DNA of 64,000 bases from Streptomyces sp. TP-A0874 (GTDB taxonomy: Bacteria; Actinomycetota; Actinomycetes; Streptomycetales; Streptomycetaceae): positions 1 to 64,000 of the forward strand of contig NZ_BBZK01000014.1 of NCBI RefSeq assembly GCF_001748085.1, in the 5' to 3' direction. Positions 18,030 through 26,736 of the stretch are shown here, in pieces. Position 1 is the first letter of the stretch; the number at the start of each line of letters is the position of its first letter. The position numbers and the translations under genes are program-made. Under the pieces are notes generated by a model. The model was not told the origin of the DNA, ran no database searches, and saw nothing but the letters and a program-made list of their open reading frames with translations.

Positions 18030-19274
18030 TCAGACCGGAAGGGTGACTCGCATCACGAGCCCGCCACCCTCCCGCGGATCGGCGGTGATCCGCCCGCCGT
18101 GCGCCCGCGCCACCGAGCGGGCGATCGACAAACCGAGGCCGACCCCCTTGTCGCTGCCGGTGCGCTCGGTGCGCAGCCGCCGGAACGGCTCGAAGATGTC
18201 GTCCAGCTCGTAGGCGGGGACGACCGGCCCGGTGTTCGCGACCACCAGCGTCGCCTGGCCGGCCTGGGCGGCCGTACTGACCTCCACCCAGCCGTCCGGC
18301 GTGTTGTAGCGGACGGCGTTCTGCACGAGGTTCAGCGCGATCCGCTCCAGCAGCACGCCGTTGCCCGACACCACGGCCCGGGAGCGTTCCCCGTGCAGCC
18401 GCACACCGCTCGCCTCGGCCTCGGCACGGACCTGCTCCACGGCCTGCGAGGCCACCTCGGCGAGGTCCACCGGCTTGCGGTCGACGATCTCGTTGTCGCT
18501 CCGGGCCAGCAGCAGGAGCCCCTCGACCAGCTGTTCGCTCCGCTCGTTCGTGGCCAGCAGCGTCCTGCCGAGCTGGACCAGCTCCGGGGGCGCCTGCGGG
18601 TCGGCGAGCTGCACCTCCAGCAGCGTCCGGTTGATCGCCAGGGGGGTGCGCAGCTCGTGGGAGGCGTTGGCCACGAAACGGCGCTGTGCGTCGAAGGCCC
18701 GGTCCAGCCGGTCGAGCATCTCGTCGAAGGTGTCCGCGAGCTCCTTGAGCTCGTCGTCCGGACCGTCGAGCTCGATCCTCCGGGACAGGTCGGAACCGGC
18801 CACCATCCGCGCGGTGCGGGTGATCCGGCCCAGCGGGGAGAGGACCCGGCCCGCCATGGCGTAGCCGAAGGCGAAGGCGAGCACGCTCAGGCCCAGCAGC
18901 GCCAGCAGGGAGCGGCGCAGCAGCCCGTCCAGGGCCAGCTGCCGCTGGCTGTCCATGCAGACGTCCAACGCGGCGTTGAACTGGTCGACGTTCTCGGTGG
19001 AGGTGAGCTGCGGGCAGGTGCTGCTGGTGTTCCGGACGCTGCCGCCGAGCAGTTTGAAGGGCAGGTCGTTGCCCTGCCGCAGCGCCTGGGCGGCCAGCAG
19101 GTAGATGATCGCCAGCAGCAGGATGCCGGCGATGAGGAACATCCCGCCGTAGAGCAGGGTGAGCCGTATCCGGATGGTGGGGCGCAGCCAGGGGAACTGG
19201 CGGCCCGGACCGGCGGGGTTCCAGGTCGGTTTCGGCGGGGCCGGTGGAGGTGCGGGAAGCGGGGTGTGGGCCAT
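18030..19274 (-). CDS. cutS: CutS sensor histidine kinase
   Basis: 414 residues, ATG 19274. A Pro-rich cytosolic N-terminus and TM1 (about 38-62) are followed by a short extracytoplasmic loop (63-115) with two cysteines (Cys87 and Cys106), TM2, then HAMP (RITRTARMVAGSDLSRRIE). HisKA has the phospho-acceptor His in ANASHELRTPLAINR, and HATPase_c has LVQNAVRYN and DKGVGLGLSIARS. Length and partner match the Streptomyces CutRS system, first linked to copper and secretion and more recently to the extracytoplasmic protein-quality response. The paired cysteines could be a redox switch. It follows cutR by six bases. Confidence 0.9.
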   Translation of the reverse strand: MAHTPLPAPPPAPPKPTWNPAGPGRQFPWLRPTIRIRLTLLYGGMFLIAGILLLAIIYLLAAQALRQGNDLPFKLLGGSVRNTSSTCPQLTSTENVDQFNAALDVCMDSQRQLALDGLLRRSLLALLGLSVLAFAFGYAMAGRVLSPLGRITRTARMVAGSDLSRRIELDGPDDELKELADTFDEMLDRLDRAFDAQRRFVANASHELRTPLAINRTLLEVQLADPQAPPELVQLGRTLLATNERSEQLVEGLLLLARSDNEIVDRKPVDLAEVASQAVEQVRAEAEASGVRLHGERSRAVVSGNGVLLERIALNLVQNAVRYNTPDGWVEVSTAAQAGQATLVVANTGPVVPAYELDDIFEPFRRLRTERTGSDKGVGLGLSIARSVARAHGGRITADPREGGGLVMRVTLPV

Positions 19275-19280
19275 CTGGGA

Positions 19281-19934
19281 TCAGATCCGGTAGCCGGAGC
19301 CGGGGACGGTGATGATCACCGGCGGCTCGCCGAGCTTGCGGCGGAGGGTCATCACGGTGACACGGACGACGTTGGTGAACGGGTCGGTGTTCTCGTCCCA
19401 GGCCTTCTCCAGCAGTTGCTCGGCCGAGACGACGGCGCCGGCGCTGCGCAGCAGCACTTCCAGCACCGCGAACTCCTTGGGCGCCAGCTGCACCAGCCGG
19501 CCGTCCCGGTGGACCTCGCGCCGATTGGGGTCCAGCCGGATGCCGGCCCGTTCCAGCACGGGCGGCAGCGCGGCGGTGGTGCGCCGCCCCAGGGCGCGTA
19601 CCCGGGCGGTCAGCTCGCTGAAGGCGAAAGGCTTGGGCAGGTAGTCGTCGGCTCCGATCTCCAGCCCCTCGACCCGGTCGCTGACGTCGCCGGCGGCGGT
19701 GAGCATGAGCACCCGGGTGGGCGACCCCAGCTCGATGATCCGACGGCAGACGTCGTCCCCGTGGACGAGCGGCAGGTCCCGGTCGAGGACGACGACGTCG
19801 TAGTCGTTGACCTCGATGCGCTCGGTCGCGGCGGCGCCGTCGTACACCACGTCCACGGCCATGGCCTCCCGACGCAGGCCGGTGGCCACCGCGTCGGCCA
19901 GCAGCTGCTCGTCCTCGACGACGAGTACGCGCAC
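19281..19934 (-). CDS. cutR: CutR response regulator
   Basis: 217 residues, GTG 19934. Receiver domain with phospho-acceptor Asp51 (VVLDRDLPLVHGDDVC) and the conserved KPFAFSEL. An OmpR-type winged helix begins at about residue 125 (LAPKEFAVLEVLLRSAGAVVSAEQLLEKAWDE), ending VPGSGYRI. Sequence and length agree with Streptomyces CutR as I remember it. It is first in the cutR-cutS operon. A short inverted repeat (19954-19971) in its leader may be an operator. Confidence 0.92.
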   Translation of the reverse strand: MRVLVVEDEQLLADAVATGLRREAMAVDVVYDGAAATERIEVNDYDVVVLDRDLPLVHGDDVCRRIIELGSPTRVLMLTAAGDVSDRVEGLEIGADDYLPKPFAFSELTARVRALGRRTTAALPPVLERAGIRLDPNRREVHRDGRLVQLAPKEFAVLEVLLRSAGAVVSAEQLLEKAWDENTDPFTNVVRVTVMTLRRKLGEPPVIITVPGSGYRI

Positions 19935-19953
19935 GGCGCCTTCCCTCCCGGAA

Positions 19954-19971
19954 ACGCCTGTGATCAGGCGT
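19954..19971. promoter_or_regulatory. Inverted repeat in the cutR leader
   Basis: ACGCCTG and CAGGCGT flank TGAT, 20 bp upstream of the cutR start. It could be an autoregulatory binding site or an RNA hairpin near the ribosome site. There is no other support. Confidence 0.35.
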
Positions 19972-20233
19972 GATGGTTCTTCCTCTTACGCCTTCCATCC
20001 TGCCTCCACCGGTCGTAAACCGGGAGTAAGGGAGGAACGCCGAGGGGTGGGGGAATCCCAGTCCGCCCGGCTCCGGAGGTTTCCCGGCGGCAGCGTGTGG
20101 GGATGACCAGTTCCATCCGAGATCACGCCCTGTGTGCGGCATGCCATGAGTTGCCGCCCCCGCCCAGGTGGCGCGTGATCACCACCGTCGGCACACCCCC
20201 GTGCCAACCGATCCACCGACGAGGGGGCGCAAC

Positions 20234-20407
20234 ATGGACGCGTTCACCGCAGGACTTCTGCAGCGCATAAAGAGCACCGAGTCCGACCTCATCCGCGCTC
20301 GTGAGTCGGGCGACGAGTTCCTCGCCGAGGTCGAGCAGGCGGAGCTGGACGACCTGCACCGGCTCGCGGCCGAGCACGGCGTGGAGGTCGGCTCCCTGCG
20401 ATCCTGA
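20234..20407 (+). CDS. Small conserved protein of unknown function
   Basis: 57 residues from ATG 20234, behind a GAGGGGG ribosome site; an in-frame ATG at 20168 would add 22 poorly conserved-looking residues. The product (MDAFTAGLLQRIKSTESDL start) is a single charged amphipathic helix pair with no Cys or membrane segment. I recall similar small proteins beside cutRS in Streptomyces. It is divergent from cutR and ends at a strong shared terminator. Function unknown. Confidence 0.7.
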   Translation: MDAFTAGLLQRIKSTESDLIRARESGDEFLAEVEQAELDDLHRLAAEHGVEVGSLRS

Positions 20408-20419
20408 CCCGCCACGGTC

Positions 20420-20466
20420 GACGGGGGACGCCCCGGTGCCAGGAAGGTACCGGGGCGTCCCCCGTC
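20420..20466. terminator. Bidirectional terminator hairpin
   Basis: GACGGGGGACGCCCCGGT pairs perfectly over 18 bp with ACCGGGGCGTCCCCCGTC around an 11-base loop. It lies between the convergent small gene (ending 20407) and the inositol monophosphatase gene (ending 20492), so it can stop transcription from both sides. Confidence 0.8.
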
Positions 20467-20491
20467 CGCTGCGGCCCCCTGGGCCGTCCGG

Positions 20492-21337
20492 TCAGTCGTG
20501 CCAGGCCCCCAGCTCCTCCAGCAGCCCCTGGAGCGGCTCGAAGACCCCCGGCGGCGCCGCCACGGCGAGATCGTCGGAGAGCGGCGCCCCGGGACGCCCG
20601 CCGGTGAGCGCACCCGCCTCCCGGGCGATGAGCGCGCCGGCCGCGTAGTCCCAGTGGTTGATACCTCGCTCGTAGTAGCCGTCGAGCCGGCCGGCCGCCA
20701 CATCGCACAGGTCGACCGCGGCCGCGCCGCCGCGCCGGATGTCCCGCACCCGCGGCAGCAGGGAGCGGAGCACCTCGGCCTGGGCGGCGCGGCGGTCGGC
20801 GAGGTAGCCGAAACCGGTGCCGATCAGCGCCTGCTCCAGGGCGGGCGACGGCCGGCCCGCCAGGCGGCGCTCCCCCAGGTACGCCCCCCGGCCGCGGACC
20901 GCGCGGAAGGTCTCGGAGCGCATCGGTACGGCCACCACTCCGACCACGGCCTCGCCCTGGACCTCAGCCGCGATGCTGACCGCCCAGGAGGGCAGGTCGT
21001 AGAGGTAGTTGACCGTCCCGTCGATCGGGTCGATCACCCAGCGGACCCCGCTGCTCCCCTCGGAGCTGGCCCCCTCCTCGCCGAGGAAGCCGTCCTCCGG
21101 CCGCCGCTCCGAGAGGTAGCCGGTGATCAGCTTCTCGGAGGCCAGGTCCATCTCGGTGACCACGTCGATGGAGCTGCTCTTGGTGGCCGCCACGCCGAGG
21201 TCGGCCGGCCGGCCCTCGACCAGCAGGGCGCCGGCCCGCCGGGCCGCCTCCAGGGCGAGGGTGAGCAGCTCGTCCTCAAGCGCCTCATCCGTACCGGTCG
21301 TCGTCCGGTGCACGCCGTTCATCTCCGCCCTGCTCAC
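20492..21337 (-). CDS. Inositol monophosphatase family protein
   Basis: 281 residues from GTG 21337, which overlaps the ferrochelatase stop (GTGA) and has GAGCGGGGG upstream. Metal-binding motifs of the IMPase superfamily are present: GEEG (Glu pair), DPIDGTVNYLYDLP, and WDYAAGALIAREAGA near the C-terminus. Such enzymes remove phosphate from inositol-1-phosphate or related sugar phosphates with Mg2+. It is the second gene of a two-gene operon with the ferrochelatase. Confidence 0.88.
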   Translation of the reverse strand: MSRAEMNGVHRTTTGTDEALEDELLTLALEAARRAGALLVEGRPADLGVAATKSSSIDVVTEMDLASEKLITGYLSERRPEDGFLGEEGASSEGSSGVRWVIDPIDGTVNYLYDLPSWAVSIAAEVQGEAVVGVVAVPMRSETFRAVRGRGAYLGERRLAGRPSPALEQALIGTGFGYLADRRAAQAEVLRSLLPRVRDIRRGGAAAVDLCDVAAGRLDGYYERGINHWDYAAGALIAREAGALTGGRPGAPLSDDLAVAAPPGVFEPLQGLLEELGAWHD

Positions 21338-22476
21338 CGGGTGCCCCCGCTCACGAACGGGTCGTCGGCGCCGGCGGCGGCCGGTCGGGCGACGCGGGCC
21401 GGGCAGCAGCCCACCGGGCAGACGTCGTGGTCCGGGCCGAGCGCCCCCAGGGCGCACCGCTGCTCGACGGCTCCACGCTCCGTCGTGGCCCGCTCCAGCA
21501 GCAGTTCCCGGACGGCGGCGGCGAACCTCGGATCCGCGCCGACCGTGCCCGCCCTGGTCACCGGCAGCCCCAGTTTCTCCGCCACCCCCATGGCCTCGGT
21601 GTCGAGGTCGTAGCGGACCTCCATGTGGTCGGAGACGAAACCGATCGGGACCATCACCGCGGCGGGCGCTCCCGAGCGGTGCAGCTCCTCCAGGTGGTCG
21701 CAGATGTCCGGCTCCAGCCAGGGGATGTGCGGGGCGCCGCTGCGCGACTGGTAGACCAGCCGCCAGGGGTGTTCCACCCCGCCCTCCTCGGCCACCGCCT
21801 CCGCGATCAGCCGCGCGACCTCGAGGTGCTGCGCGACGTACGCGCCGCCCCCGCCGTGCTCCTCAACCGGTCCCGAGGTGTCGGCCGCGGCGGTCGGGAT
21901 GGAGTGGGTGGCGAAGGCCAGGTGGGCTCCGGCACGGACCTCCGCCGGCAGCCGGTCGAGCGCCGCCAGCGTGGCGTCCACCATGGGCCGCACGAATCCC
22001 GGGTGGTTGAAGTAGTGCCGGAGCTTGTCCACCCGCGGCACCGGCAGCCCCTCGGCCTCCAGCGCGGCGAGCGAGTCGGCGAGGTTCTCCCGGTACTGCC
22101 GGCAGCCGGAGTAGGAGGCGTAGGCGCTGGTGACGAAGGTGAGGATGCGGCGGTGCCCGGCCTGGACCATCTCGCGCAGGGTGTCCGTGAGGTACGGCGC
22201 CCAGTTGCGGTTGCCCCAGTAGACCGGCAGCCCGAGGCCGTGCTCCGCGAAGTCCCGACGGAGGGCGGCCAGCAGTTCGCGGTTCTGCTCGTTGATGGGG
22301 CTGACTCCGCCGAAGAGGAAGTAGTGCTCGCCCACTTCCTCTAGCCGCTCGCGCGGGATGCCGCGGCCTCGGGTGACGTTCTCCAGGAAGGGGATCACGT
22401 CGTCAGGGCCCTCTGGGCCGCCGAAGGACAGCAGCAGTAGGGCGTCGTAGGGAGCGGAGAGTGACTGATCGGACAT
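21334..22476 (-). CDS. cpfC: Coproporphyrin III ferrochelatase
   Basis: 380 residues from ATG 22476 (MSDQSLSAPYDALLLLSFGGPEGP). Family motifs: LLSFGGPEGPDDVIPFL, NRNWAPYLTDTL, FVTSAYASYSGCRQYREN, the catalytic-His segment LAFATHSIP, and VPIGFVSDHMEVRYDLD with the second metal-side acid. The C-terminal extension has clustered cysteines (RCALG, then DVCPVGCCPAR), as in actinobacterial enzymes that carry a [2Fe-2S] cluster. It inserts Fe2+ into coproporphyrin III in the Gram-positive heme route. Older annotations call it hemH. Confidence 0.92.
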   Translation of the reverse strand: MSDQSLSAPYDALLLLSFGGPEGPDDVIPFLENVTRGRGIPRERLEEVGEHYFLFGGVSPINEQNRELLAALRRDFAEHGLGLPVYWGNRNWAPYLTDTLREMVQAGHRRILTFVTSAYASYSGCRQYRENLADSLAALEAEGLPVPRVDKLRHYFNHPGFVRPMVDATLAALDRLPAEVRAGAHLAFATHSIPTAAADTSGPVEEHGGGGAYVAQHLEVARLIAEAVAEEGGVEHPWRLVYQSRSGAPHIPWLEPDICDHLEELHRSGAPAAVMVPIGFVSDHMEVRYDLDTEAMGVAEKLGLPVTRAGTVGADPRFAAAVRELLLERATTERGAVEQRCALGALGPDHDVCPVGCCPARVARPAAAGADDPFVSGGTR

Positions 22477-22788
22477 GCCTCGATCCTGCCACCCGGCCCA
22501 CGTGGGGGAAAACCGGTGACTCGTCCGCCGGGCCTCCCGCCGCGGCGGCCGGCCCGTCGTCCGCGGTGGTCCGGCGCGCGGCGTCTCCGCGAGGCCGGGA
22601 GACCCCCGGTACTGGGGTCCCGGATGTTCCGAACGCCGAGGTGCTGTGGCTGCAGAAGTTCGGCCGCCGGGGATGACGGCGCCCCCGTAGAGTGGGGCGG
22701 AGGCGGGCGGCCCTTGGCCGAGGGGGGTACCGGTTCGGCTCTTGCCGCCCAGCCGGATCGACCAGCAGGTCACAGCCTCGGAGCCGCT

Positions 22789-24060
22789 TTGCCCAGTCCC
22801 TACCGCGCCATCTTCGCCCGCCCGGGCACCCGGGGGTTCTCCACGTCCGGCCTGGTGGGCCGGATGCCGATCGCGATGCTCGGCATCGGCGTCATCACCA
22901 TGGTCTCCGAGCTCACCGGACGGTACGCGCTCGCCGGTGCCCTGGCCGCGACGCTCGCACTGTCGACCGCCACCTTCGGACCGCAGATCGCCCGGCTCGT
23001 GGACCGCCACGGCCAGCGCCGGGTGCTGCGCCCCGCCGTACTGGTCGCGCTCGCCTCGCTGACGGTCCTGCTGGTCTGCGTGCGGCTGCGGCTGCCGGAC
23101 TGGATGCTCTTCGCCGCGGCCATGGGCAGCGGCTGCATGCCGAGTCTGGGGGCGATGGTCAGATCCCGGTGGGCGGCGATCCTCGAGGACGCGCCCCGCG
23201 AGCTCCACACCGCGTACTCGTTCGAGTCGATCGTCGACGAGCTCTGCTTCATCCTCGGACCGATCATCTCGATCGGGCTGTGCACCGTCTGGTTCCCCGA
23301 GGCGGGCCCCCTGCTGGCCGGAGTCCTCCTCGCCATAGGGGTCTTCACGCTCACCGCGCAGCGCGCCACCGAACCGGCGCCGCACCCGCGCGAGCAGCAC
23401 GGCGGCGGCTCGGCGCTGCGCTCCCCGGGGCTGCGGGTGCTGGTGGCGGCCTTCGTCGCGGTGGGCGTCATCTTCAGCTCCGTCGACGTGGTGACCGTCG
23501 CCTTCGCCGAGGAGGCTGGCCGCAAGAGTGCGGCGAGCCTGGTGCTGGCGGTGTTCGCGCTGGGCTCCTGCCTCGCCGCGCTGGTCTTCGGCCTGCTGCA
23601 CCTCCGCGGGCCGGCGGCCCGCCGATGGCTGCTGGGGGTGAACGTGCTCGCCGTGAGCATGATCCCGCTCCGGCTGGTCGACGGTCTCCCGCTGCTGACC
23701 TGCGCGCTCTTCCTGGCGGGGATGTCCGTCGCCCCGACGCTGGTGACCAGCATGGGCCTGGTGGCCGAGCACGTGCCCCGGTCGAAGCTCACGGAGGGCA
23801 TGGGCTGGACGAGCACCGGCATCGCGGTCGGCGTGTCGATCGGTGCGGCGGTCAGCGGCTGGGTCGTCGACAACGCCGGGGCGCGTGCCGCGTACTCGGT
23901 GCCTGTCGTGGCCGGAGTGCTCGCGGCCGGGGTGGCGTTCCTGGGTTACCGGAAGCTGCTGCGGCCGCCGCACCGCACCGAAGGGTTCGGCGTGCAACGC
24001 GACTCGGGTACCCCTGACGGGCCTTCGACGACCTCGCTGGGCAGGACCGGCGGAGGCTGA
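22789..24060 (+). CDS. MFS transporter
   Basis: 423 residues from TTG 22789 (LPSPYRAIFARPGTRGF); GGAG lies five bases upstream, and the frame further up is not protein-like. Twelve hydrophobic segments are visible. There is a cytosolic charged loop RLVDRHGQRRVLR between TM2 and TM3 (the MFS motif A position) and a related one in the second half. The substrate is unknown; relatives are annotated as drug or sugar efflux permeases. It lies alone between the ferrochelatase operon and sepH. Confidence 0.82.
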   Translation: MPSPYRAIFARPGTRGFSTSGLVGRMPIAMLGIGVITMVSELTGRYALAGALAATLALSTATFGPQIARLVDRHGQRRVLRPAVLVALASLTVLLVCVRLRLPDWMLFAAAMGSGCMPSLGAMVRSRWAAILEDAPRELHTAYSFESIVDELCFILGPIISIGLCTVWFPEAGPLLAGVLLAIGVFTLTAQRATEPAPHPREQHGGGSALRSPGLRVLVAAFVAVGVIFSSVDVVTVAFAEEAGRKSAASLVLAVFALGSCLAALVFGLLHLRGPAARRWLLGVNVLAVSMIPLRLVDGLPLLTCALFLAGMSVAPTLVTSMGLVAEHVPRSKLTEGMGWTSTGIAVGVSIGAAVSGWVVDNAGARAAYSVPVVAGVLAAGVAFLGYRKLLRPPHRTEGFGVQRDSGTPDGPSTTSLGRTGGG

Positions 24061-24512
24061 GGCGACCGGCCGTGTGGTCCGGGGCTGGCGCGACCGCCCT
24101 CGATTGCGGAGGTTCGGTGAAACTCCCTTGACCGCGCCCGAATTTCACCCGTTCGACGGGGATCGCCGGAGGAGCTTCGGCGGCGCGGCGGGTCCACCGA
24201 TGTGGGCCGTATGGAGTACTGTGGCGAGCCCGGACTCCGGTAGCCGTTCAACCTGCCCGAACTGCCCGGAGAGGGGCCTGAGGTGACACTCCGACCGGCG
24301 GAGCCTCGGCGGATCGGGTACGGAACGGGACGACGGGGTATGGTCACTCAGAGTTGTTGCGAAGTACCGCACCAACACGGCGCATCGAGTCCCAGACCCG
24401 ACACGCCGGACGACTCGGGAATGCTGTGGCAGGCTGCACCCGGGCAGGCCACACTCGTCTAGCGGAAGCAGCGACGCACGTGACGTCGGCAGGCACCACC
24501 CGGGAGGTCCCC
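24061..24512. other. Non-coding region upstream of sepH
   Basis: 452 bp without a gene. It holds a 7-bp inverted repeat GGTGAAA (24116) / TTTCACC (24143) and a TACTGT -10-like hexamer at about 24216. The frame of sepH is open back to 24354, but the added residues look non-conserved. I see no RNA gene. Confidence 0.5.
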
Positions 24513-25547
24513 ATGCCCGAACTGCGTGTCGTGGCCGTCAGCAACGACGGCACACGGCTGGTGTTGAAGGCTGCGGACAGCACCGAGTACACCCTTCCGA
24601 TCGATGAGCGGCTACGGGCCGCGGTCCGTAACGACCGGGCCAGACTCGGGCAGATCGAGATCGAGGTCGAGAGCCATCTCCGGCCCCGCGACATCCAGGC
24701 CCGGATACGAGCCGGCGCCTCCGCGGAGGAGGTCGCCCAGGCTGCCGGGATCGCGGTCGAGCGGGTGCGGCGCTTCGAGGGACCGGTGCTCGCCGAACGT
24801 GCCTTCATGGCGGAGCGGGCGCGCAAGACCCCGGTGCGGCGCCCCGGCGAGAGCACCGGACCGCAGCTCGGTGAGGCCGTGGCGGAGCGGCTGATCCTCC
24901 GTGGCGCGGAGCGGGAGAGCGTCCGGTGGGACTCCTGGCGCCGGGACGACGGCACCTGGGAGGTGCTGCTGGTCTACCGGGTCGCCGGGGAACCGCACGA
25001 GGCGAGCTGGACCTACGATCCGCCGCGGCGTCTGGTACAGGCGGTGGACGACGAGGCACGGGCTCTGATCGGCGAGGCCGACGACACCCCCGAGCCGAGC
25101 ATGCCGTTCGTACCCCGGATCGCACGGCTGCCGCGCGACCGGCCGCTGGACCGGTCGGAGGCGCCGGAGCGCTCGCGGTCCCCCTCCCCCGAGGCGGGCC
25201 CGGAGGAGAACCCGGCCGGCGAGCGGGACTCGCTGACCAGCCTGCTCGAGGCGGTCCCGAGCTTCCGCGGCGACATGGTCGTGCCGGAGCAGACCTCCCC
25301 CTCGCGGGTGGACTCCGGCGAGGTGCCGGCTAAGGAGCCCGAGACCCAGGAGCCCGCTGCGGCGGCGGGCGCCGGGTCGGCCTACGCGGACGTGCTGATG
25401 CCGCGGTCGGTCTCGGGCCATGCCGACCGGTTGAAGGGCACGACCGACCGCCAGGCGGAGGCCGACGGCGTCCGCCCAGGGCGCCGGGCGGCGGTTCCCA
25501 GCTGGGACGAGATCGTCTTCGGCACCCGCCGCAAGAAGCAGGACTGA
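24513..25547 (+). CDS. sepH: Septation protein SepH
   Basis: 344 residues from ATG 24513 behind GGGAGG. The N-terminal DUF3071 domain (MPELRVVAVSNDGTRLVLKA to about residue 165) contains a helix-turn-helix-like stretch (RPRDIQARIRAGASAEEVAQAAGI, then VERVRRFEGPVLAERAFMAERA). A long acidic, disordered linker follows, with a conserved C-terminal tip (PSWDEIVFGTRRKKQD). In Streptomyces SepH binds FtsZ through its C-terminus and stimulates FtsZ assembly during sporulation septation. It is monocistronic with a terminator directly after it. Confidence 0.93.
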   Translation: MPELRVVAVSNDGTRLVLKAADSTEYTLPIDERLRAAVRNDRARLGQIEIEVESHLRPRDIQARIRAGASAEEVAQAAGIAVERVRRFEGPVLAERAFMAERARKTPVRRPGESTGPQLGEAVAERLILRGAERESVRWDSWRRDDGTWEVLLVYRVAGEPHEASWTYDPPRRLVQAVDDEARALIGEADDTPEPSMPFVPRIARLPRDRPLDRSEAPERSRSPSPEAGPEENPAGERDSLTSLLEAVPSFRGDMVVPEQTSPSRVDSGEVPAKEPETQEPAAAAGAGSAYADVLMPRSVSGHADRLKGTTDRQAEADGVRPGRRAAVPSWDEIVFGTRRKKQD

Positions 25548-25548
25548 C

Positions 25549-25577
25549 CGGTTCCGCGGGCCGGGCCCGCGGAACCG
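25549..25577. terminator. Terminator between sepH and the sulfurtransferase gene
   Basis: CGGTTCCGCGGG pairs perfectly with CCCGCGGAACCG around a 5-base loop, immediately after the sepH stop. The next gene is convergent, so the hairpin can serve both. Confidence 0.65.
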
Positions 25578-25651
25578 CTTCATGCTCGCCGTCAGCCGCC
25601 CCCTCAGGGCCGGGATTCCCGCGGTTCAGCGTGCGGCCGGACCGCCGGGTC

Positions 25652-26476
25652 TCATCCGGGCTCGGCGCCGGTCGCCACCGGCCGATCGGGGTCGGCCGAC
25701 CACTCGCTCCACGAGCCCACGTACAGGTCGGCCGGGATCCCCGCCACTTCGAGTGCGAGCACCTGGTGCGCCGCCGAGACCCCGGACCCGCAGTAGACGC
25801 CCACGGCGGTGCCCGGGCGCGCCCCCAGTTCCCGGAAGCGGTCGGCGAGTTCGGGGGCGGGACGCAGCCGACCGTCCGCTGACACGTTCTCGGTGGTGGG
25901 GGCCGAGACCGCGCCGGGGATGTGCCCGGCGGCCCGGTCGAGCGGCTCGGTCTCACCGCGGTAGCGCTCTGCCGCCCTGGCGTCCAGGAGCAGTCCGCCG
26001 CGGGCTCGTTCGGCCGCCTCCTCGGCGGTGAGCAGGCCCCGGCCCGGTGCGGGGACGAAGTCCCCGGGTGGCGGTGCCGGCGGTTCGGTGGACAGCCGTC
26101 CTCCTGCCGCGGTCCAGGCCGGCAGGCCACCGTCGAGCACCCTGGCCGCGCGGTGGCCGCTCCACCGCAGCAGCCACCAGGCGCGCGCCGCACCCCAGCC
26201 CTGGCCGCCGTCGTAGACGACGACTTCGCGGTCCGCCGAGACCCCGGCCCGGCGCATGGCGGCTCCGAAGGTCTCCAGGTCCGGGAGCGGGTGTCGGCCG
26301 GACGGCCCGGGCGGCCCGGCGAGTTCCGTGTCGAGGTCGACGTAGACCGCGCCGGGGATGTGTCCCCGCAGATAGGCGGGGCGACCGGCGGTACCGGCCA
26401 ACTGCCAGCGGACGTCGAGCAGGGCCCGGTCGGCGGGCTCGGCCAGGAGGTCGGCCGCGGTGATGATGGCGTTCAT
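25652..26476 (-). CDS. Thiosulfate/3-mercaptopyruvate sulfurtransferase
   Basis: 274 residues from ATG 26476. Two rhodanese domains: the N-terminal, non-catalytic one (AYLRGHIPGAVYVDLDTELAGP) and the C-terminal, catalytic one with the loop CGSGVSA. The CGSGV(T/S)A loop is the form seen in 3-mercaptopyruvate sulfurtransferases, whereas classic thiosulfate enzymes have CRKGVTA; I therefore lean to mercaptopyruvate. It moves sulfane sulfur to cyanide or thiols. Divergent from the VOC gene with a 260-bp gap in which I see no gene. Confidence 0.87.
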   Translation of the reverse strand: MNAIITAADLLAEPADRALLDVRWQLAGTAGRPAYLRGHIPGAVYVDLDTELAGPPGPSGRHPLPDLETFGAAMRRAGVSADREVVVYDGGQGWGAARAWWLLRWSGHRAARVLDGGLPAWTAAGGRLSTEPPAPPPGDFVPAPGRGLLTAEEAAERARGGLLLDARAAERYRGETEPLDRAAGHIPGAVSAPTTENVSADGRLRPAPELADRFRELGARPGTAVGVYCGSGVSAAHQVLALEVAGIPADLYVGSWSEWSADPDRPVATGAEPG

Positions 26477-26736
26477 GACGCCATCCTCGCGCAGTGGCGT
26501 GTCCGGGAGGCGTGGACAGGACGGCGAGAACCGAAATCCGGACAGTCGAACGATGAGTATCGGACTGTCATACTGGTTGAGCGGATGAGGCGCAGCTTTC
26601 CGGGCATCCTCCGCGGAAGCCCGGGCAACTCGGGCGCGGTCCGTGTGTGTTGGACTACAGATGGTGACAACATCTGGTCGGGGCGGCCAAGGCCTGAGAG
26701 CGTCGATGGCCCCCGACACATGAGGAGAGTTGACGA

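Noticed and set aside
20492..21337. Start at ATG 21322 for the inositol monophosphatase
   Set aside because: GTG 21337 overlaps the ferrochelatase stop and has a strong GAGCGGGGG ribosome site, while ATG 21322 has none.
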